From positions 1,232,001 through 1,296,000 of the forward strand of contig NZ_CP058990.1 in NCBI RefSeq assembly GCF_019021925.1: DNA of 64,000 nucleotides, read 5' to 3'. This DNA comes from Cellulophaga sp. HaHaR_3_176 (GTDB lineage Bacteria; Bacteroidota; Bacteroidia; Flavobacteriales; Flavobacteriaceae). Below the pieces are notes generated by a model. The model saw nothing but the letters and a program-made list of their open reading frames with translations. It did no database searches and had not been told where the DNA came from. Below are positions 52,374 to 62,126 of this stretch, piece after piece; within the stretch, counting starts at the first letter, position 1; each line of letters opens with the position of its first letter. The position numbers were made by a program, and so were the translations under genes.

Positions 52374-52764
52374 TTTTCTTCTGATAAAACTTTAATATTT
52401 TACTCTCTATACGAGCAATTACAAATCTAATAAATGTATATAAACTATAAGGGGTAACTTGTGTTTAGAATTACGATGTTCAACACTAAATTGTGATATA
52501 TTTTAACAAACGATTTATTGTGTAACAAGCTGATTATCTTGATTTTAATTTATGTCATTTTCATATGACATTATAAGACATTTTTGATGCCTATAAAGCT
52601 ATTTAATTAAACATATTTTAGAATTTATTCTACTTAATGTTTAATGAATGAAATAACTAGGTATTTTTTTAAAAATCTAAAAAAAATATTTGTAAAGTTT
52701 AAAATTAAAACTTTAATATTTAAGACTAAACCTGGTATATGAAGGTATTTAAAAAGTCAAGATT
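52374..52764. other. Intergenic region between leuC and recG
   Basis: 391 bases with no gene. On the - strand, it carries the leuC promoter candidate TAGATTTG (52429-52422). An inverted repeat, ATGTCAT-N6-ATGACAT (52552-52571), is a possible operator. A weak A/T hairpin (52694-52714) follows the recG stop. I see no leader peptide with leucine codons and no T-box. Confidence 0.5.
52422..52429 (-). promoter_or_regulatory. Candidate -7 element of the leu operon
   Basis: TAGATTTG on the - strand fits TAnnTTTG, 48 bases before the leuC ATG; no clear TTG element lies upstream. Confidence 0.4.
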
Positions 52765-54870
52765 CTAACTAATATATTTCCAAATATTTTTATGCTTTAT
52801 GAGCTGTGCATAAGTGTAATTAATAGGCGCATTTTCATCTTTTTTTAAAGTCGGGTCATCTTTTAGTAATTGTAAAGCATAATATCGTGCTGTTTTTAAT
52901 ATATCGTTATCCTTTACAATATCAGCTATTTTTAAATTTAGCATACCACTTTGTTGCGTTCCCATTAAATCTCCCGGGCCACGAAGCTTTAAATCTACTT
53001 CAGCTATTTCAAAACCATCATTGGTTCTGACCATAGTTTCTAATCTTGTTTTAGCTTCTGTAGATAGTTTATGACTTGTCATTAAGATACAGAAACTCTG
53101 ATCGGCTCCTCGCCCTACACGGCCGCGTAATTGGTGTAATTGAGAAAGTCCGAATCGTTCAGCACTTTCTATAATCATCACAGATGCGTTAGGTACGTTT
53201 ACTCCAACTTCAATTACAGTTGTAGCAACCATAATTTGTGTTTCACCTTTTACAAAACGTTGCATTTCAAACTCTTTATCATCAGGTTTCATTTGCCCGT
53301 GAACAATTGATATTTGATATTCTGGCTGCTGAAAGTCTCTTGCGATACTCTCATAACCATCCATTAAATCTTTATAGTCTAATACTTCTGATTCTTGTAT
53401 TAGAGGGTAAACAACATAAATTTGTCGTCCTTTTGCTATTTCATCTCTAATAAATTGAAATACTTTTAAACGGTTAGAATCGTATCTGTGGACTGTTTTT
53501 ATGGGTTTTCTGCCTGGTGGTAACTCATCTATTATCGAGATATCTAAATCGCCATACAAACTCATTGCCAATGTTCTAGGAATTGGAGTGGCAGTCATTA
53601 CTAAAACGTGTGGTGGTATAGTATTTTTATGCCATAATTTAGAACGTTGTGCTACTCCAAATCTATGTTGTTCATCTACAATAGCTATACCTAAATTTTT
53701 ATAAATCACCTTATCTTCAAGCAGTGCATGCGTACCAATTAAAATATCAAGTTCTCCACTTTCTAATTGTTCATGTATAATTTTTCGGGCAGATTTTTTT
53801 ACAGAACCTGTTAATATGGCAATATTAATATCCATTTTATCTAACAATTCTTGAATGCCAACAAAATGTTGATTCGCTAATATTTCAGTAGGGGCCATTA
53901 AGCAAGCTTGAAAACCATTATCAATAGCTAAAAGCATTGTCATTAAAGCTACAATGGTTTTACCAGAACCAACATCACCTTGTAAAAGCCTATTCATCTG
54001 AGCATTGCTGCCTAAATCAAACCTAATTTCTTTTAAAACTCTTTTTTGAGCGTTGGTAAGTTCAAAAGGGAGGTGGTTTGTATAAAACTCGTTAAATAGT
54101 ATGCCCACTTTATCAAAAGAAAAACCTTTTATGCGCTGCTTGTGCAGCATATTTTTGGCAATTAATTGAAGTTGAATATAAAAAAGTTCTTCAAATTTTA
54201 ATCTAAATTGAGATTTAGCAAGAAGCTCTTGGTTTTTAGGGAAGTGAATATTAAACATCGCTTCACTTTTAGAAAGTAAACTCAGTTCTTCAATAATTTT
54301 AGGAGATAAGGCTTCAGTAAACTTCCCTTTTATATCAACAAATAATTGCTGTATTAACTTATTTATTACTCGGTTACTAATACCTTTATTTGTAAGTTTT
54401 TCTGTCGACGGATAAACAGGTTGCATACCTACTTTTAAACCTTGTTGATGCTCTGCAAGCAACTCCATTTCAGGGTGAGGCATAGAAAAATTACCATTGT
54501 AGTAATTTGTCTTTCCGAAAACTACATATGGTGTATTAATTTTTAAATTTTCACGAATCCATTTTTGACCTCTAAACCAAACCAGTTCCATTTGGCCTGT
54601 TTCATCTTTAAAAGTTGCTACTAAACGTTTTCCATTTTTCTGTTCAACTGTTTTTAAATGAATTAACCGACCAATAACTTGAACATCAGAAGAATTACGT
54701 TGTAGTTGATTTATTTTATAATATTGAGTTTTATCAATATATCTATTTGGAAAAAGATTTATAAGATCTTGATAGGTATGAATGCCCAACTCCGACTGCA
54801 AAGAATTAGCCCTATTTGGGCCAACACCTTTTAAATATGCTATGGGAGTTTGTAAATAATTTGCATTCAT
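52765..54870 (-). CDS. recG: ATP-dependent DNA helicase RecG
   Basis: 701 residues. An N-terminal wedge/OB domain (about 1-250) with GVGPNRANSLQSELGI leads to the helicase core: Walker A QGDVGSGKTIVAL near 300, DEQHRFGVAQR, LVMTATPIPRTL, and QLHQLRGRVGRGADQSFC. The C-terminal TRG-type block (DLKLRGPGDLMGTQQSGM) completes it. It remodels stalled replication forks and Holliday junctions. Single gene. Confidence 0.97.
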   Translation of the reverse strand: MNANYLQTPIAYLKGVGPNRANSLQSELGIHTYQDLINLFPNRYIDKTQYYKINQLQRNSSDVQVIGRLIHLKTVEQKNGKRLVATFKDETGQMELVWFRGQKWIRENLKINTPYVVFGKTNYYNGNFSMPHPEMELLAEHQQGLKVGMQPVYPSTEKLTNKGISNRVINKLIQQLFVDIKGKFTEALSPKIIEELSLLSKSEAMFNIHFPKNQELLAKSQFRLKFEELFYIQLQLIAKNMLHKQRIKGFSFDKVGILFNEFYTNHLPFELTNAQKRVLKEIRFDLGSNAQMNRLLQGDVGSGKTIVALMTMLLAIDNGFQACLMAPTEILANQHFVGIQELLDKMDINIAILTGSVKKSARKIIHEQLESGELDILIGTHALLEDKVIYKNLGIAIVDEQHRFGVAQRSKLWHKNTIPPHVLVMTATPIPRTLAMSLYGDLDISIIDELPPGRKPIKTVHRYDSNRLKVFQFIRDEIAKGRQIYVVYPLIQESEVLDYKDLMDGYESIARDFQQPEYQISIVHGQMKPDDKEFEMQRFVKGETQIMVATTVIEVGVNVPNASVMIIESAERFGLSQLHQLRGRVGRGADQSFCILMTSHKLSTEAKTRLETMVRTNDGFEIAEVDLKLRGPGDLMGTQQSGMLNLKIADIVKDNDILKTARYYALQLLKDDPTLKKDENAPINYTYAQLIKHKNIWKYIS

Positions 54871-54950
54871 TCGACTAAAATAGTAGTTACTTACAAAGGA
54901 ACAAAAATCAAATTGCTTATTTTGGTATTGATTTTGAGATTTACAAAAAT

Positions 54951-57035
54951 ATGCGCATAATTATTATAACTTTTATATTCCTTTTACATTTTAATTCTTT
55001 TAGTCAAGTACAAGAAAAAATTGATTTTAAAAAAGCAGATATCTCTATTCATATAGCTACAAAGGAAAAAGAAGTTAAGGGAAAAGTTGTTTATGAATTT
55101 GATGTTTTACAAGAAGTAGACACTATTTTTTTAGATGCTAAAAAGATGAATTTTACTTCTGTTACGCTGAATAATAAAAAAGTTAAATTTAATATTGAAG
55201 ATGATTTTATAATCATTCATAAAAAATTTAAAAAATCAGTAAAAAATAAATTGTCAGTAAATTACAGTGTTAAACCGAAACAAACAGTTTATTTTATTGA
55301 TGTAAATAATAATTCTACGATTGATCAAATATGGACACAAGGCCAAGGAAAATATACTAGCTATTGGTTACCTAGTTTTGATGATATGAATGAAAAAGTA
55401 GAGTTTGACCTGAGCATCACTTTCGATAAGGAGTATGCTGTAGTAGCTAATGGAAAATTAAAACAGAAGAAAGAGTTAAACGAAAAAATTACTTGGTTTT
55501 TTGATATGGAAAAACCTATGAGTAGCTATTTATTAGCTTTTGCAATCGGAAAATATACCAGCAAACAAATAACAAGTTTAAGCGGAGTACCAATTGATCT
55601 TTATTATTACCCAAATGATAGCTCTAAAGTGGAGCCTACGTATCGATATTCAAAACAGATATTTGATTTTTTAGAAAATGAAATAGGAGTAGCATATCCT
55701 TGGCAAAATTACAAGCAAATACCCGTGAAAGATTTTTTATATGCAGGTATGGAAAATACAAGTGCTACTATATTTTCAGATGCGTACTTTATTGATTCGA
55801 CAGCTTTTATTGATAAAAATTATGTTAATGTAAATGCGCATGAGCTGGCACACCAATGGTTTGGAAATTTAGTTACAGAAGTTGATGGAAATAGCCACTG
55901 GTTACATGAAGGTTTTGCGACATATTATGCTTTATTAGCAGAGAAAGAGATTTTTGGAGATGAGTATTTTTATTGGAAATTATTTGATTCAGCAGAAAGT
56001 TTAATAAAAGCGTTTCAGAATAACAATGGAGAAGCTTTAAGAGATGATAAAGCTAGTAGCCTTACGTTTTATGAGAAAGGAGCTTGGGCTCTTGTGATGC
56101 TTAAAAATGAAATAGGAGAGGAAGCTTTTAATACGGGAATCAAAACTTATTTGGATAAATATAAATACAAGAATGTTACCATCCGTAATTTTTTAGATGT
56201 AATGGAAGTGGCAAGTGGTAAGTCATTAAAAGATTTTGAAGCGGAATGGATTACAGGAACAAAATTCCCTATAAAAGTTGTTGCAGAATACCTTATTAAT
56301 AAATCGGAAAGTTTAGCTACGGGCTTCGAACTTAAAAATGAGTTAAGAAAATTGGATGATGTAGCTGTAAAAAAACAAATAATTACTTCTACGTTTAAAA
56401 CGTCAAAATCTATTTATCTAAAAAAGAATATTATTTTAAACACTCCTAAAGAATTATTATCTGACGAGATATTAAAGAGTGTATTTGCTTCAAACGATGT
56501 ATTAGTAAGGCAAGCTATTGCTATTGCAGTAGATGAAATTCCTGAAAATTTTCAAACGGACTTTAAATCATTGCTCAATGACGAAAGCTATATTACAGTT
56601 GAGAACGCTTTGTATAAATTATGGGCAGCTAATCCGGAACAGCGAAAAACATATTTAAATACTACAAAAGATGTTATAGGCTTACCTAATAAAAACATAC
56701 GTTTACTTTGGTTAGCATTGGCTTTAATTACTGAAGATTATAATAGTTTAAAAACTAAAGAATATTTTGATGAATTAGAAAGTTATACTGACCCTAAATA
56801 TAATACAGAAATTAGACAAGCTGCTTTTCAATATTTACAGCAAACTTTTGGATTAACAGATACTAGCCTTATAAACCTTGCAAATGCAACGGAACACCAT
56901 AGCTGGCAGTTTAAAAAATTTGCTAGAAATTTAGTTAAAGAATTATTGAAAGATGAAGATTATAAAAATAGATTTTCTGCATTAGCTGAACAGTTAAATA
57001 AGGAAGAAATGGAGTATATTAAGAGTCAATTGTAA
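54951..57035 (+). CDS. M1 family metallopeptidase
   Basis: 694 residues. A signal peptide (IIIITFIFLLHFNSFSQ) is followed by a beta-rich N-terminal domain. The catalytic domain has YAGMENTSATIF (GxMEN) and the zinc site H297-E-L-A-H301-x18-E320. The C-terminal part (about 440-694) is helical. It removes N-terminal amino acids from peptides, here in the periplasm or at the surface. Two patatin-like genes follow after 4 bases. Confidence 0.95.
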   Translation: MRIIIITFIFLLHFNSFSQVQEKIDFKKADISIHIATKEKEVKGKVVYEFDVLQEVDTIFLDAKKMNFTSVTLNNKKVKFNIEDDFIIIHKKFKKSVKNKLSVNYSVKPKQTVYFIDVNNNSTIDQIWTQGQGKYTSYWLPSFDDMNEKVEFDLSITFDKEYAVVANGKLKQKKELNEKITWFFDMEKPMSSYLLAFAIGKYTSKQITSLSGVPIDLYYYPNDSSKVEPTYRYSKQIFDFLENEIGVAYPWQNYKQIPVKDFLYAGMENTSATIFSDAYFIDSTAFIDKNYVNVNAHELAHQWFGNLVTEVDGNSHWLHEGFATYYALLAEKEIFGDEYFYWKLFDSAESLIKAFQNNNGEALRDDKASSLTFYEKGAWALVMLKNEIGEEAFNTGIKTYLDKYKYKNVTIRNFLDVMEVASGKSLKDFEAEWITGTKFPIKVVAEYLINKSESLATGFELKNELRKLDDVAVKKQIITSTFKTSKSIYLKKNIILNTPKELLSDEILKSVFASNDVLVRQAIAIAVDEIPENFQTDFKSLLNDESYITVENALYKLWAANPEQRKTYLNTTKDVIGLPNKNIRLLWLALALITEDYNSLKTKEYFDELESYTDPKYNTEIRQAAFQYLQQTFGLTDTSLINLANATEHHSWQFKKFARNLVKELLKDEDYKNRFSALAEQLNKEEMEYIKSQL

Positions 57036-57039
57036 TATT

Positions 57040-57945
57040 ATGAGAGCATTAGTGATTTCTGGTGGAGGTAGTAAAGGAGCTTTTGCAGGCGGTGTTGCTC
57101 AATTTTTGATGGAGAATGAGCATTTAAAGTACGATTTGTTTATTGGTACATCTACAGGGAGTCTTTTAATATCACACCTAGCTCTTCAGAAAATTGAAAA
57201 GATAAAGGAAATTTATACTTCGGTAAACCAAAATAATATTTTCAGTAATTGTCCTTTTGTTTCTCATAAAAAACATGGTGTAGAAACAATTGGAATACAT
57301 CATTTTAATGTTTTAAAAAATTTTTATAAAGGAAGCAAAACGTTTGGTGAAAGCCATAATCTTTTAAAATTAATTAAAAAATCTGTTACAATTGATGAAT
57401 TTAATGAATTGAAAAACGGTCCTAAAGATATTGTGGTAACCGTTTCTAATCTTTCCTTAAATCAAGTAGAGTATAAATCTATAAATGATTTTACGTATGA
57501 TGAGTTTTGTGAGTGGATATGGATCTCGTGTAATTATACACCTTTTATGAGTCTTGCAAAAAAAGATGGTTGTGAATATGCTGATGGTGGTTTAGGTAGT
57601 ATGGTGCCTATTGAAGAGGCTATTAAAAGAGGTGCTACTACTATAGATGCTATTATTTTACAAACTGAAATTACTCATATTAATAGAATGCCTTCTAAAA
57701 ATGTATTCTCTTTATTAACGAATATGTTTGCTTTTATGCTAGATCGTATTGAGCACCAAAACATACGAATAGGTAAGTTTGTGGCAAACCATAATAAAGC
57801 AATTATCAATTTTTACTACACACCCACAGTTTTAACCACTAATTCGCTTATTTTTGACAAAGAAAAGATGAAAATCTGGTGGCAAAGTGGTTTTAACTAT
57901 GCTAAGTTTAAAAGTACTGAGAGTAACCAGATAGAAGTTAAATAA
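57040..57945 (+). CDS. Patatin-like phospholipase, copy 1
   Basis: 301 residues. The oxyanion loop is GGGSKGAF (8-15), the nucleophile S38 lies in GTSTG, and D182 of the dyad lies in ADGGLG. Patatins release fatty acids from lipids. No signal peptide or membrane helix, so probably cytosolic. A close paralogue follows 21 bases later. Confidence 0.92.
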   Translation: MRALVISGGGSKGAFAGGVAQFLMENEHLKYDLFIGTSTGSLLISHLALQKIEKIKEIYTSVNQNNIFSNCPFVSHKKHGVETIGIHHFNVLKNFYKGSKTFGESHNLLKLIKKSVTIDEFNELKNGPKDIVVTVSNLSLNQVEYKSINDFTYDEFCEWIWISCNYTPFMSLAKKDGCEYADGGLGSMVPIEEAIKRGATTIDAIILQTEITHINRMPSKNVFSLLTNMFAFMLDRIEHQNIRIGKFVANHNKAIINFYYTPTVLTTNSLIFDKEKMKIWWQSGFNYAKFKSTESNQIEVK

Positions 57946-57966
57946 CCAAATAAACTGATTTTAAAA

Positions 57967-58857
57967 TTGAAAGCATTAGTAATAAGTGGCGGAGGCAGTA
58001 AAGGAGCATTTGCTGGTGGAGTAGCTCAATATTTAATGGAAATTGAAAAAAAGGAATATGATCTTTTTTTAGGAACTTCTACTGGAAGCCTTCTTATTCC
58101 TCAGTTGTCATTAAATAATGTTGGTAAACTGTATGATATTTATACCAATGTAAATCAACTTTCTATTTTTAGTTTAAATCCTTTTGTTGTTAGAAAAAAA
58201 GAAGGTAGGGAATATGTTACTATCAATTTCTTAACTACTTTTTTACAGTTTCTGAAAAGAAAACGAACATTTGGAGAAAGTGGTGCTTTACGAAAAACTA
58301 TTCGTAAAAATTTTTCAAAAGAAGAGTTTGAACTTATAAAAAACTCCAATAAATCTGTTATTGTAACGGTTTCTAATTTATCAAAAAACAGAGTAGAATA
58401 TAAGGCTCTTGATGAGTTTAATTACGATGAGTTTTGTGATTGGATCTGGATTTCTTGTAACTATATTCCGTTTATGTCTTTAGTTAAAAAAGACGGTTAC
58501 GAATATGGCGATGGTGGATTAGGTTGTGTTGTACCTATTAGAGAGGCAATTCGTCGTGGTGCAACAGAAATTGATGCTATTATTTTAGAATCTGAAAATT
58601 TAAATCAAAATAAAGTATTGGGTAAAAACCCTTTTTCTTTAATGCTTAGTATTTATGGTTTTGTTTTAGATCAAATAGAATATCACGATGTATCTGAAGG
58701 GGTATTAGCCGCTAAGCATAATAATGTAAAGCTCAATTTATACTATACACCAACAAGACTAACAGAAAACTCTCTAGTTTTTAATAAAAAACTAATGCAT
58801 GAGTGGTGGTTACAAGGTTTTAGTTACGCTGAAGAAAAGTTTAATAAATCAGAATAA
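57967..58857 (+). CDS. Patatin-like phospholipase, copy 2
   Basis: 296 residues. Same layout as the preceding gene: GGGSKGAF, S38 in GTSTG, and GDGGLG with the catalytic Asp. The TTG start at 57967 aligns the two proteins residue for residue (RALVISGGG with KALVISGGG). A recent or maintained tandem duplication; the most divergent part is residues 60-115. Not linked to a CD-NTase, so there is no reason to call it a CBASS effector. Confidence 0.92.
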   Translation: MKALVISGGGSKGAFAGGVAQYLMEIEKKEYDLFLGTSTGSLLIPQLSLNNVGKLYDIYTNVNQLSIFSLNPFVVRKKEGREYVTINFLTTFLQFLKRKRTFGESGALRKTIRKNFSKEEFELIKNSNKSVIVTVSNLSKNRVEYKALDEFNYDEFCDWIWISCNYIPFMSLVKKDGYEYGDGGLGCVVPIREAIRRGATEIDAIILESENLNQNKVLGKNPFSLMLSIYGFVLDQIEYHDVSEGVLAAKHNNVKLNLYYTPTRLTENSLVFNKKLMHEWWLQGFSYAEEKFNKSE

Positions 58858-58859
58858 AA

Positions 58860-59378
58860 TTACCAAAGAGAACTAATTTCTTTCTTAACAAAAGCTAAAG
58901 CTGTTGATGAAGGTGAAGCTTTATCCATAGTATCATTCAAAATATCTTCTCTTAATTTATCAGACGATTCAGAATCACTTAAAGCAGCTTTTCTTATAGA
59001 TTGTATTGTTGCACTTTTTGCAGCCTTTATAATGTTCCAACAATCATCAGTAATATAAACTTGTTGTGATAAGTTATGCTCAAACTCAGTTTCAATACTT
59101 CGTATTAAAAGCGCTTCATAATCATTTTTATGTTGTGATACGGGAGCAACTCGTACTACCAAACTAGGTATAGAAATACGTTCTAAAAAGAGTGCCATTC
59201 TTTCATATGCTTGTAAACGCACAGGTAAAGTATGTTTTTGAGTATCTTTTTGTAATAGATATCTTCTACGACCTTCTTCATTATTCGTATGCAATCTAAA
59301 AAAGTAGAAAGCTACAACTCCAGTAACAACTGAAGGTAATAAAAAGGCGAAAGCTTGTAGAATTTGATCTCCATTCAT
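58860..59378 (-). CDS. Membrane-anchored protein of unknown function (DUF7935-like)
   Basis: 172 residues. One N-terminal membrane helix (ILQAFAFLLPSVVTGVVAFYFF) is followed by a helical cytosolic part with LPVRLQAYERMALFLERISIPSLVVRV. I know a similar flavobacterial family without function (DUF7935, from memory). Convergent with the second patatin gene, 2 bases apart. Confidence 0.8.
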   Translation of the reverse strand: MNGDQILQAFAFLLPSVVTGVVAFYFFRLHTNNEEGRRRYLLQKDTQKHTLPVRLQAYERMALFLERISIPSLVVRVAPVSQHKNDYEALLIRSIETEFEHNLSQQVYITDDCWNIIKAAKSATIQSIRKAALSDSESSDKLREDILNDTMDKASPSSTALAFVKKEISSLW

Positions 59379-59448
59379 TTTAATCTAGGTTTATTTGGTT
59401 ACTAAATTTAAAAACGATGTATTTTTTAAAATAGTATTCAACTAAAAA

Positions 59449-59775
59449 TTATCTAGCTAAAAGTTTTGGAGAAACTTTGTAAGTAGCAGTATAAATAAGT
59501 CCTTTTTCACGATTCTTGTATGTAAGAAAAGCTTTTTTATACCATTTTGGATCTGTAGCTTTTTTATGAAATCTAGTATGATCCATACTAAAATTAGAAA
59601 CACCATCTACAATGGTATCCATAGTATAAATAGTCAATCCGAAATATTCTGCTTTCTCTAAAACTTTTTCAAAATCTTCTTCAGAGAAATAATGAAGTTG
59701 ATTTTCTTCAAAATTTTCATTTAAATTTTTGAAATCTAAAAATACATTTTTCTCTAAAAATTCTTGCTGAGTCAT
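59449..59775 (-). CDS. Hypothetical protein
   Basis: 108 residues from ATG 59775 (MTQQEFLEKNVFLDF); ATG at 59817 would add 14 residues with no family feel. It is acidic at the start and basic at the end (DPKWYKKAFLTYKNREKGLIY). No motif recognised; no membrane helix. The next gene upstream lies 51 bases away on the same strand. Confidence 0.7.
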   Translation of the reverse strand: MTQQEFLEKNVFLDFKNLNENFEENQLHYFSEEDFEKVLEKAEYFGLTIYTMDTIVDGVSNFSMDHTRFHKKATDPKWYKKAFLTYKNREKGLIYTATYKVSPKLLAR

Positions 59776-59826
59776 AATTGTGAATCGTGTTTCAATATTT
59801 CGTGCGAAAGTAATCACAATTTTTGA

Positions 59827-60501
59827 TTATAAATCATTCTTCAGTTTTATAATGTCAGTAATGTGTGTATAAATTACTAAAGGTACTATTGTTGCTGGTA
59901 AAAGAATATATGGAAAATATGTTATTGCTCTATTAGGTTGCTCAAAACCAAACTGTTGAAATGGAAGTTCTGATGATAATATTCCGTTAATAAGAATAAA
60001 CAAGACCAAACATAAACCTATTACATTCCAAATGAGTAGCGCTTTCTTACTTATTATTCTTTTTATAAACAGAAACGCAACTATAGGTGCTGTTAACCCG
60101 GCTAAAATATCAAAATTTCTATCTTCAAAAGTCATTAACTCTGGTACCATCTTATGTATAAATAAGAATAGAAGAACGATTTCAACCGGTATTCTAATTG
60201 TATGTAAAAATGTGCTTATGGCTATATTTCTATTATCAAGCATCCACTGCTTACGTTTTGATGTAGCTCCATAAACTATGGTTATTAAAGAGGGAAGTAG
60301 TATTAAAGTGAATCTTGAGGGAAAAGCTAATGTATTTTTATAAAAGTCATTGTAAGCTAGTATACAATGAATGCCTGACCAAATTAGAATCAATAAGGTT
60401 ACTAATTTTGGTTTGTTATTTGAAAAATAGAATATAACTATAGTACCTAAAAACGTCAATATAAAAAGAATATCTATCCATATCGGTAAGTCTTCAATCA
60501 T
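59827..60501 (-). CDS. Hypothetical integral membrane protein
   Basis: 224 residues with about seven membrane helices (about 8-26, 34-50, 58-77, 92-116, 126-146, 153-173, 190-212). No recognised family. It lies in a row of envelope proteins of unknown function and ends near the 108-residue gene. Confidence 0.75.
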   Translation of the reverse strand: MIEDLPIWIDILFILTFLGTIVIFYFSNNKPKLVTLLILIWSGIHCILAYNDFYKNTLAFPSRFTLILLPSLITIVYGATSKRKQWMLDNRNIAISTFLHTIRIPVEIVLLFLFIHKMVPELMTFEDRNFDILAGLTAPIVAFLFIKRIISKKALLIWNVIGLCLVLFILINGILSSELPFQQFGFEQPNRAITYFPYILLPATIVPLVIYTHITDIIKLKNDL

Positions 60502-60515
60502 GATTTACAGGTCGA

Positions 60516-61283
60516 TTATTCTTCAGATATATTATTTTTTATGTTTTTTGATTCAATCAAATTTTTAAGATTATCTAAAGCTTTTTTAATTTCTTCTGAG
60601 TTACTTTTATCAGACATTAATTCAATTTTTTTACTCATATTACTATAATTAGCATCAGGGTATAAATTAACTAATTGAGTAAAATAGGTTCCAATTCCTT
60701 TTGCTATCATTGTTATACCTTCATCGCTATAAGATTTTTCTTCATTAATTTTATCTAAATAGTTATTGAAGTTTTCAATTAATGTTTGAACATTTGAATT
60801 GATCCTATTTAATGTCGATAAAGAATTAGGGTCATCTACCAATTCAATTAATTCATCATTACCTAACTTAAAATATCTTAACTGTAATCCTAAACCAAAC
60901 TCATAAACCGCTATATTTTCTTTATCATAAATATAATTGTCCTTAAGATCCATTCCTTGATAGATATTGATCATATCTTTCCATTGAGAAAAAAATGCTT
61001 CAGCTTCTTGGTTTCTATGTTTTAGACCTAATTCATTATCATCAAGTACAACCTTATAATTTTCATGATCTACTAGTTTTTTTACAATAATATTAGTTTC
61101 TGGGTCATCAAAAGAAGGAAGCTTTTCATCATCTTCATATCCATAATTTAATTCTAAACTAGCAGATTTATAATCGTTTATATTCCAAAATCGTTTCTCT
61201 GTAGGAAATGAATGTTTTTCTTCTTTACAACTCAATATTAGTAGGGTAAAAATAAAAAGTAATATTACGTTTGGTTTATTCAT
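60516..61283 (-). CDS. Hypothetical lipoprotein
   Basis: 255 residues. The signal peptide ends LILSC (lipobox). The mature part is acidic and helical: WKDMINIYQGMDL, INSNVQTLIENFNNYLDKI, and a C-terminal KKALDNLKNLIESKNIKN. It is helical along most of its length with no enzyme motif; it may resemble the DUF3829 type, but this is weak. It overlaps the upstream gene by 4 bases. Confidence 0.75.
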   Translation of the reverse strand: MNKPNVILLFIFTLLILSCKEEKHSFPTEKRFWNINDYKSASLELNYGYEDDEKLPSFDDPETNIIVKKLVDHENYKVVLDDNELGLKHRNQEAEAFFSQWKDMINIYQGMDLKDNYIYDKENIAVYEFGLGLQLRYFKLGNDELIELVDDPNSLSTLNRINSNVQTLIENFNNYLDKINEEKSYSDEGITMIAKGIGTYFTQLVNLYPDANYSNMSKKIELMSDKSNSEEIKKALDNLKNLIESKNIKNNISEE

Positions 61284-61972
61284 TTTAGTTTGATTCTTGG
61301 TTCTTTGTATTTAGATAGTAAATTTAATAAACTATCGACAGTTTTCTCATATTTCTTTTGTTCACCGAAAACATAACTATGAAAAGTATCATAATCATAC
61401 TGCTTTTGAAATTTTCTTTCTAGCTTTTTATTTTTAATTATTGTAGCTCTAACTTCTGTATCAGTAGGATTTTTTAATTTTGAAATAGCTTTTTTTATTT
61501 TTCGTGCATATAATTCTGTAATCTTAAAATGATATAATTCATGAGTTAATAGTTCTTTACTATTTGAATGAGAATTGTATACGAATGATCTAGATGGATG
61601 AAAAAGAGAGGTAACCATAACTCCATCATTATCTATTTTGCTTTCTAGAGTAACATATACATATGCAAAACGATTATTGCCGTAAAGAGTTTTTTTAAAA
61701 AACTCTAAGCCGCGAAAATTCTTAAAGGTTATTTCTTCAACTTTATCGTAGGTTATTGGTTTTTCGTAGTCTAAAAAATTTACATTAATTAATATTACAA
61801 ACGCTATAACGAAAGGTGTTAAAACTAATAAACTATATTTTAAAAACTTTTTCAATTTTTTTAAAGGCACTTTATTTCCTCTTTTATTTTCTTTAACCAC
61901 AATTACTAATTGATAAAATATGGGTGAGAAATAAAAAACTAAAAAAAGAATGATGATTAAAATATCAGACAT
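61280..61972 (-). CDS. Membrane-anchored protein with HExxH-like motif
   Basis: 230 residues. Two N-terminal membrane helices (about 3-26, 48-70) are followed by a periplasmic domain with KELLTHELYHFKITELYARKIKKAI. HELYH matches the HExxH zinc signature, and the HF...ELYARK continuation resembles DUF922-type putative metallopeptidases. No third ligand is certain. It is coupled by a 4-base overlap to the lipoprotein gene downstream, so the two may act together in the envelope. Confidence 0.75.
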   Translation of the reverse strand: MSDILIIILFLVFYFSPIFYQLVIVVKENKRGNKVPLKKLKKFLKYSLLVLTPFVIAFVILINVNFLDYEKPITYDKVEEITFKNFRGLEFFKKTLYGNNRFAYVYVTLESKIDNDGVMVTSLFHPSRSFVYNSHSNSKELLTHELYHFKITELYARKIKKAISKLKNPTDTEVRATIIKNKKLERKFQKQYDYDTFHSYVFGEQKKYEKTVDSLLNLLSKYKEPRIKLK

Positions 61973-62043
61973 CTAAAAATGTTAATAGTTAGTTAATTTA
62001 GCGAAAACATAATATTTATCAAATTAACTCTTTTTTAAAAATA

Positions 62044-62072
62044 AAAAAGCTACTCTATTTGAGTAGCTTTTT
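62044..62072 (-). terminator. Terminator of the OmpA-like gene
   Basis: AAAAAGCTACTC/GAGTAGCTTTTT, 12-bp perfect stem with a 5-base loop, 54 bases after the stop. Confidence 0.88.
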
Positions 62073-62126
62073 CTATATTATAAAATATTTTGGAAAGCAA
62101 ATCTATATATAATGTATAATAAACTC

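Noticed and set aside
52694..52714. Terminator of recG
   Set aside because: The A/T-only stem AAAGTTT/AAACTTT is too weak to call.
57040..58857. Patatin-like genes as CBASS CapV-type effectors
   Set aside because: No CD-NTase or other CBASS gene lies nearby; neighbours are an aminopeptidase and core genes.
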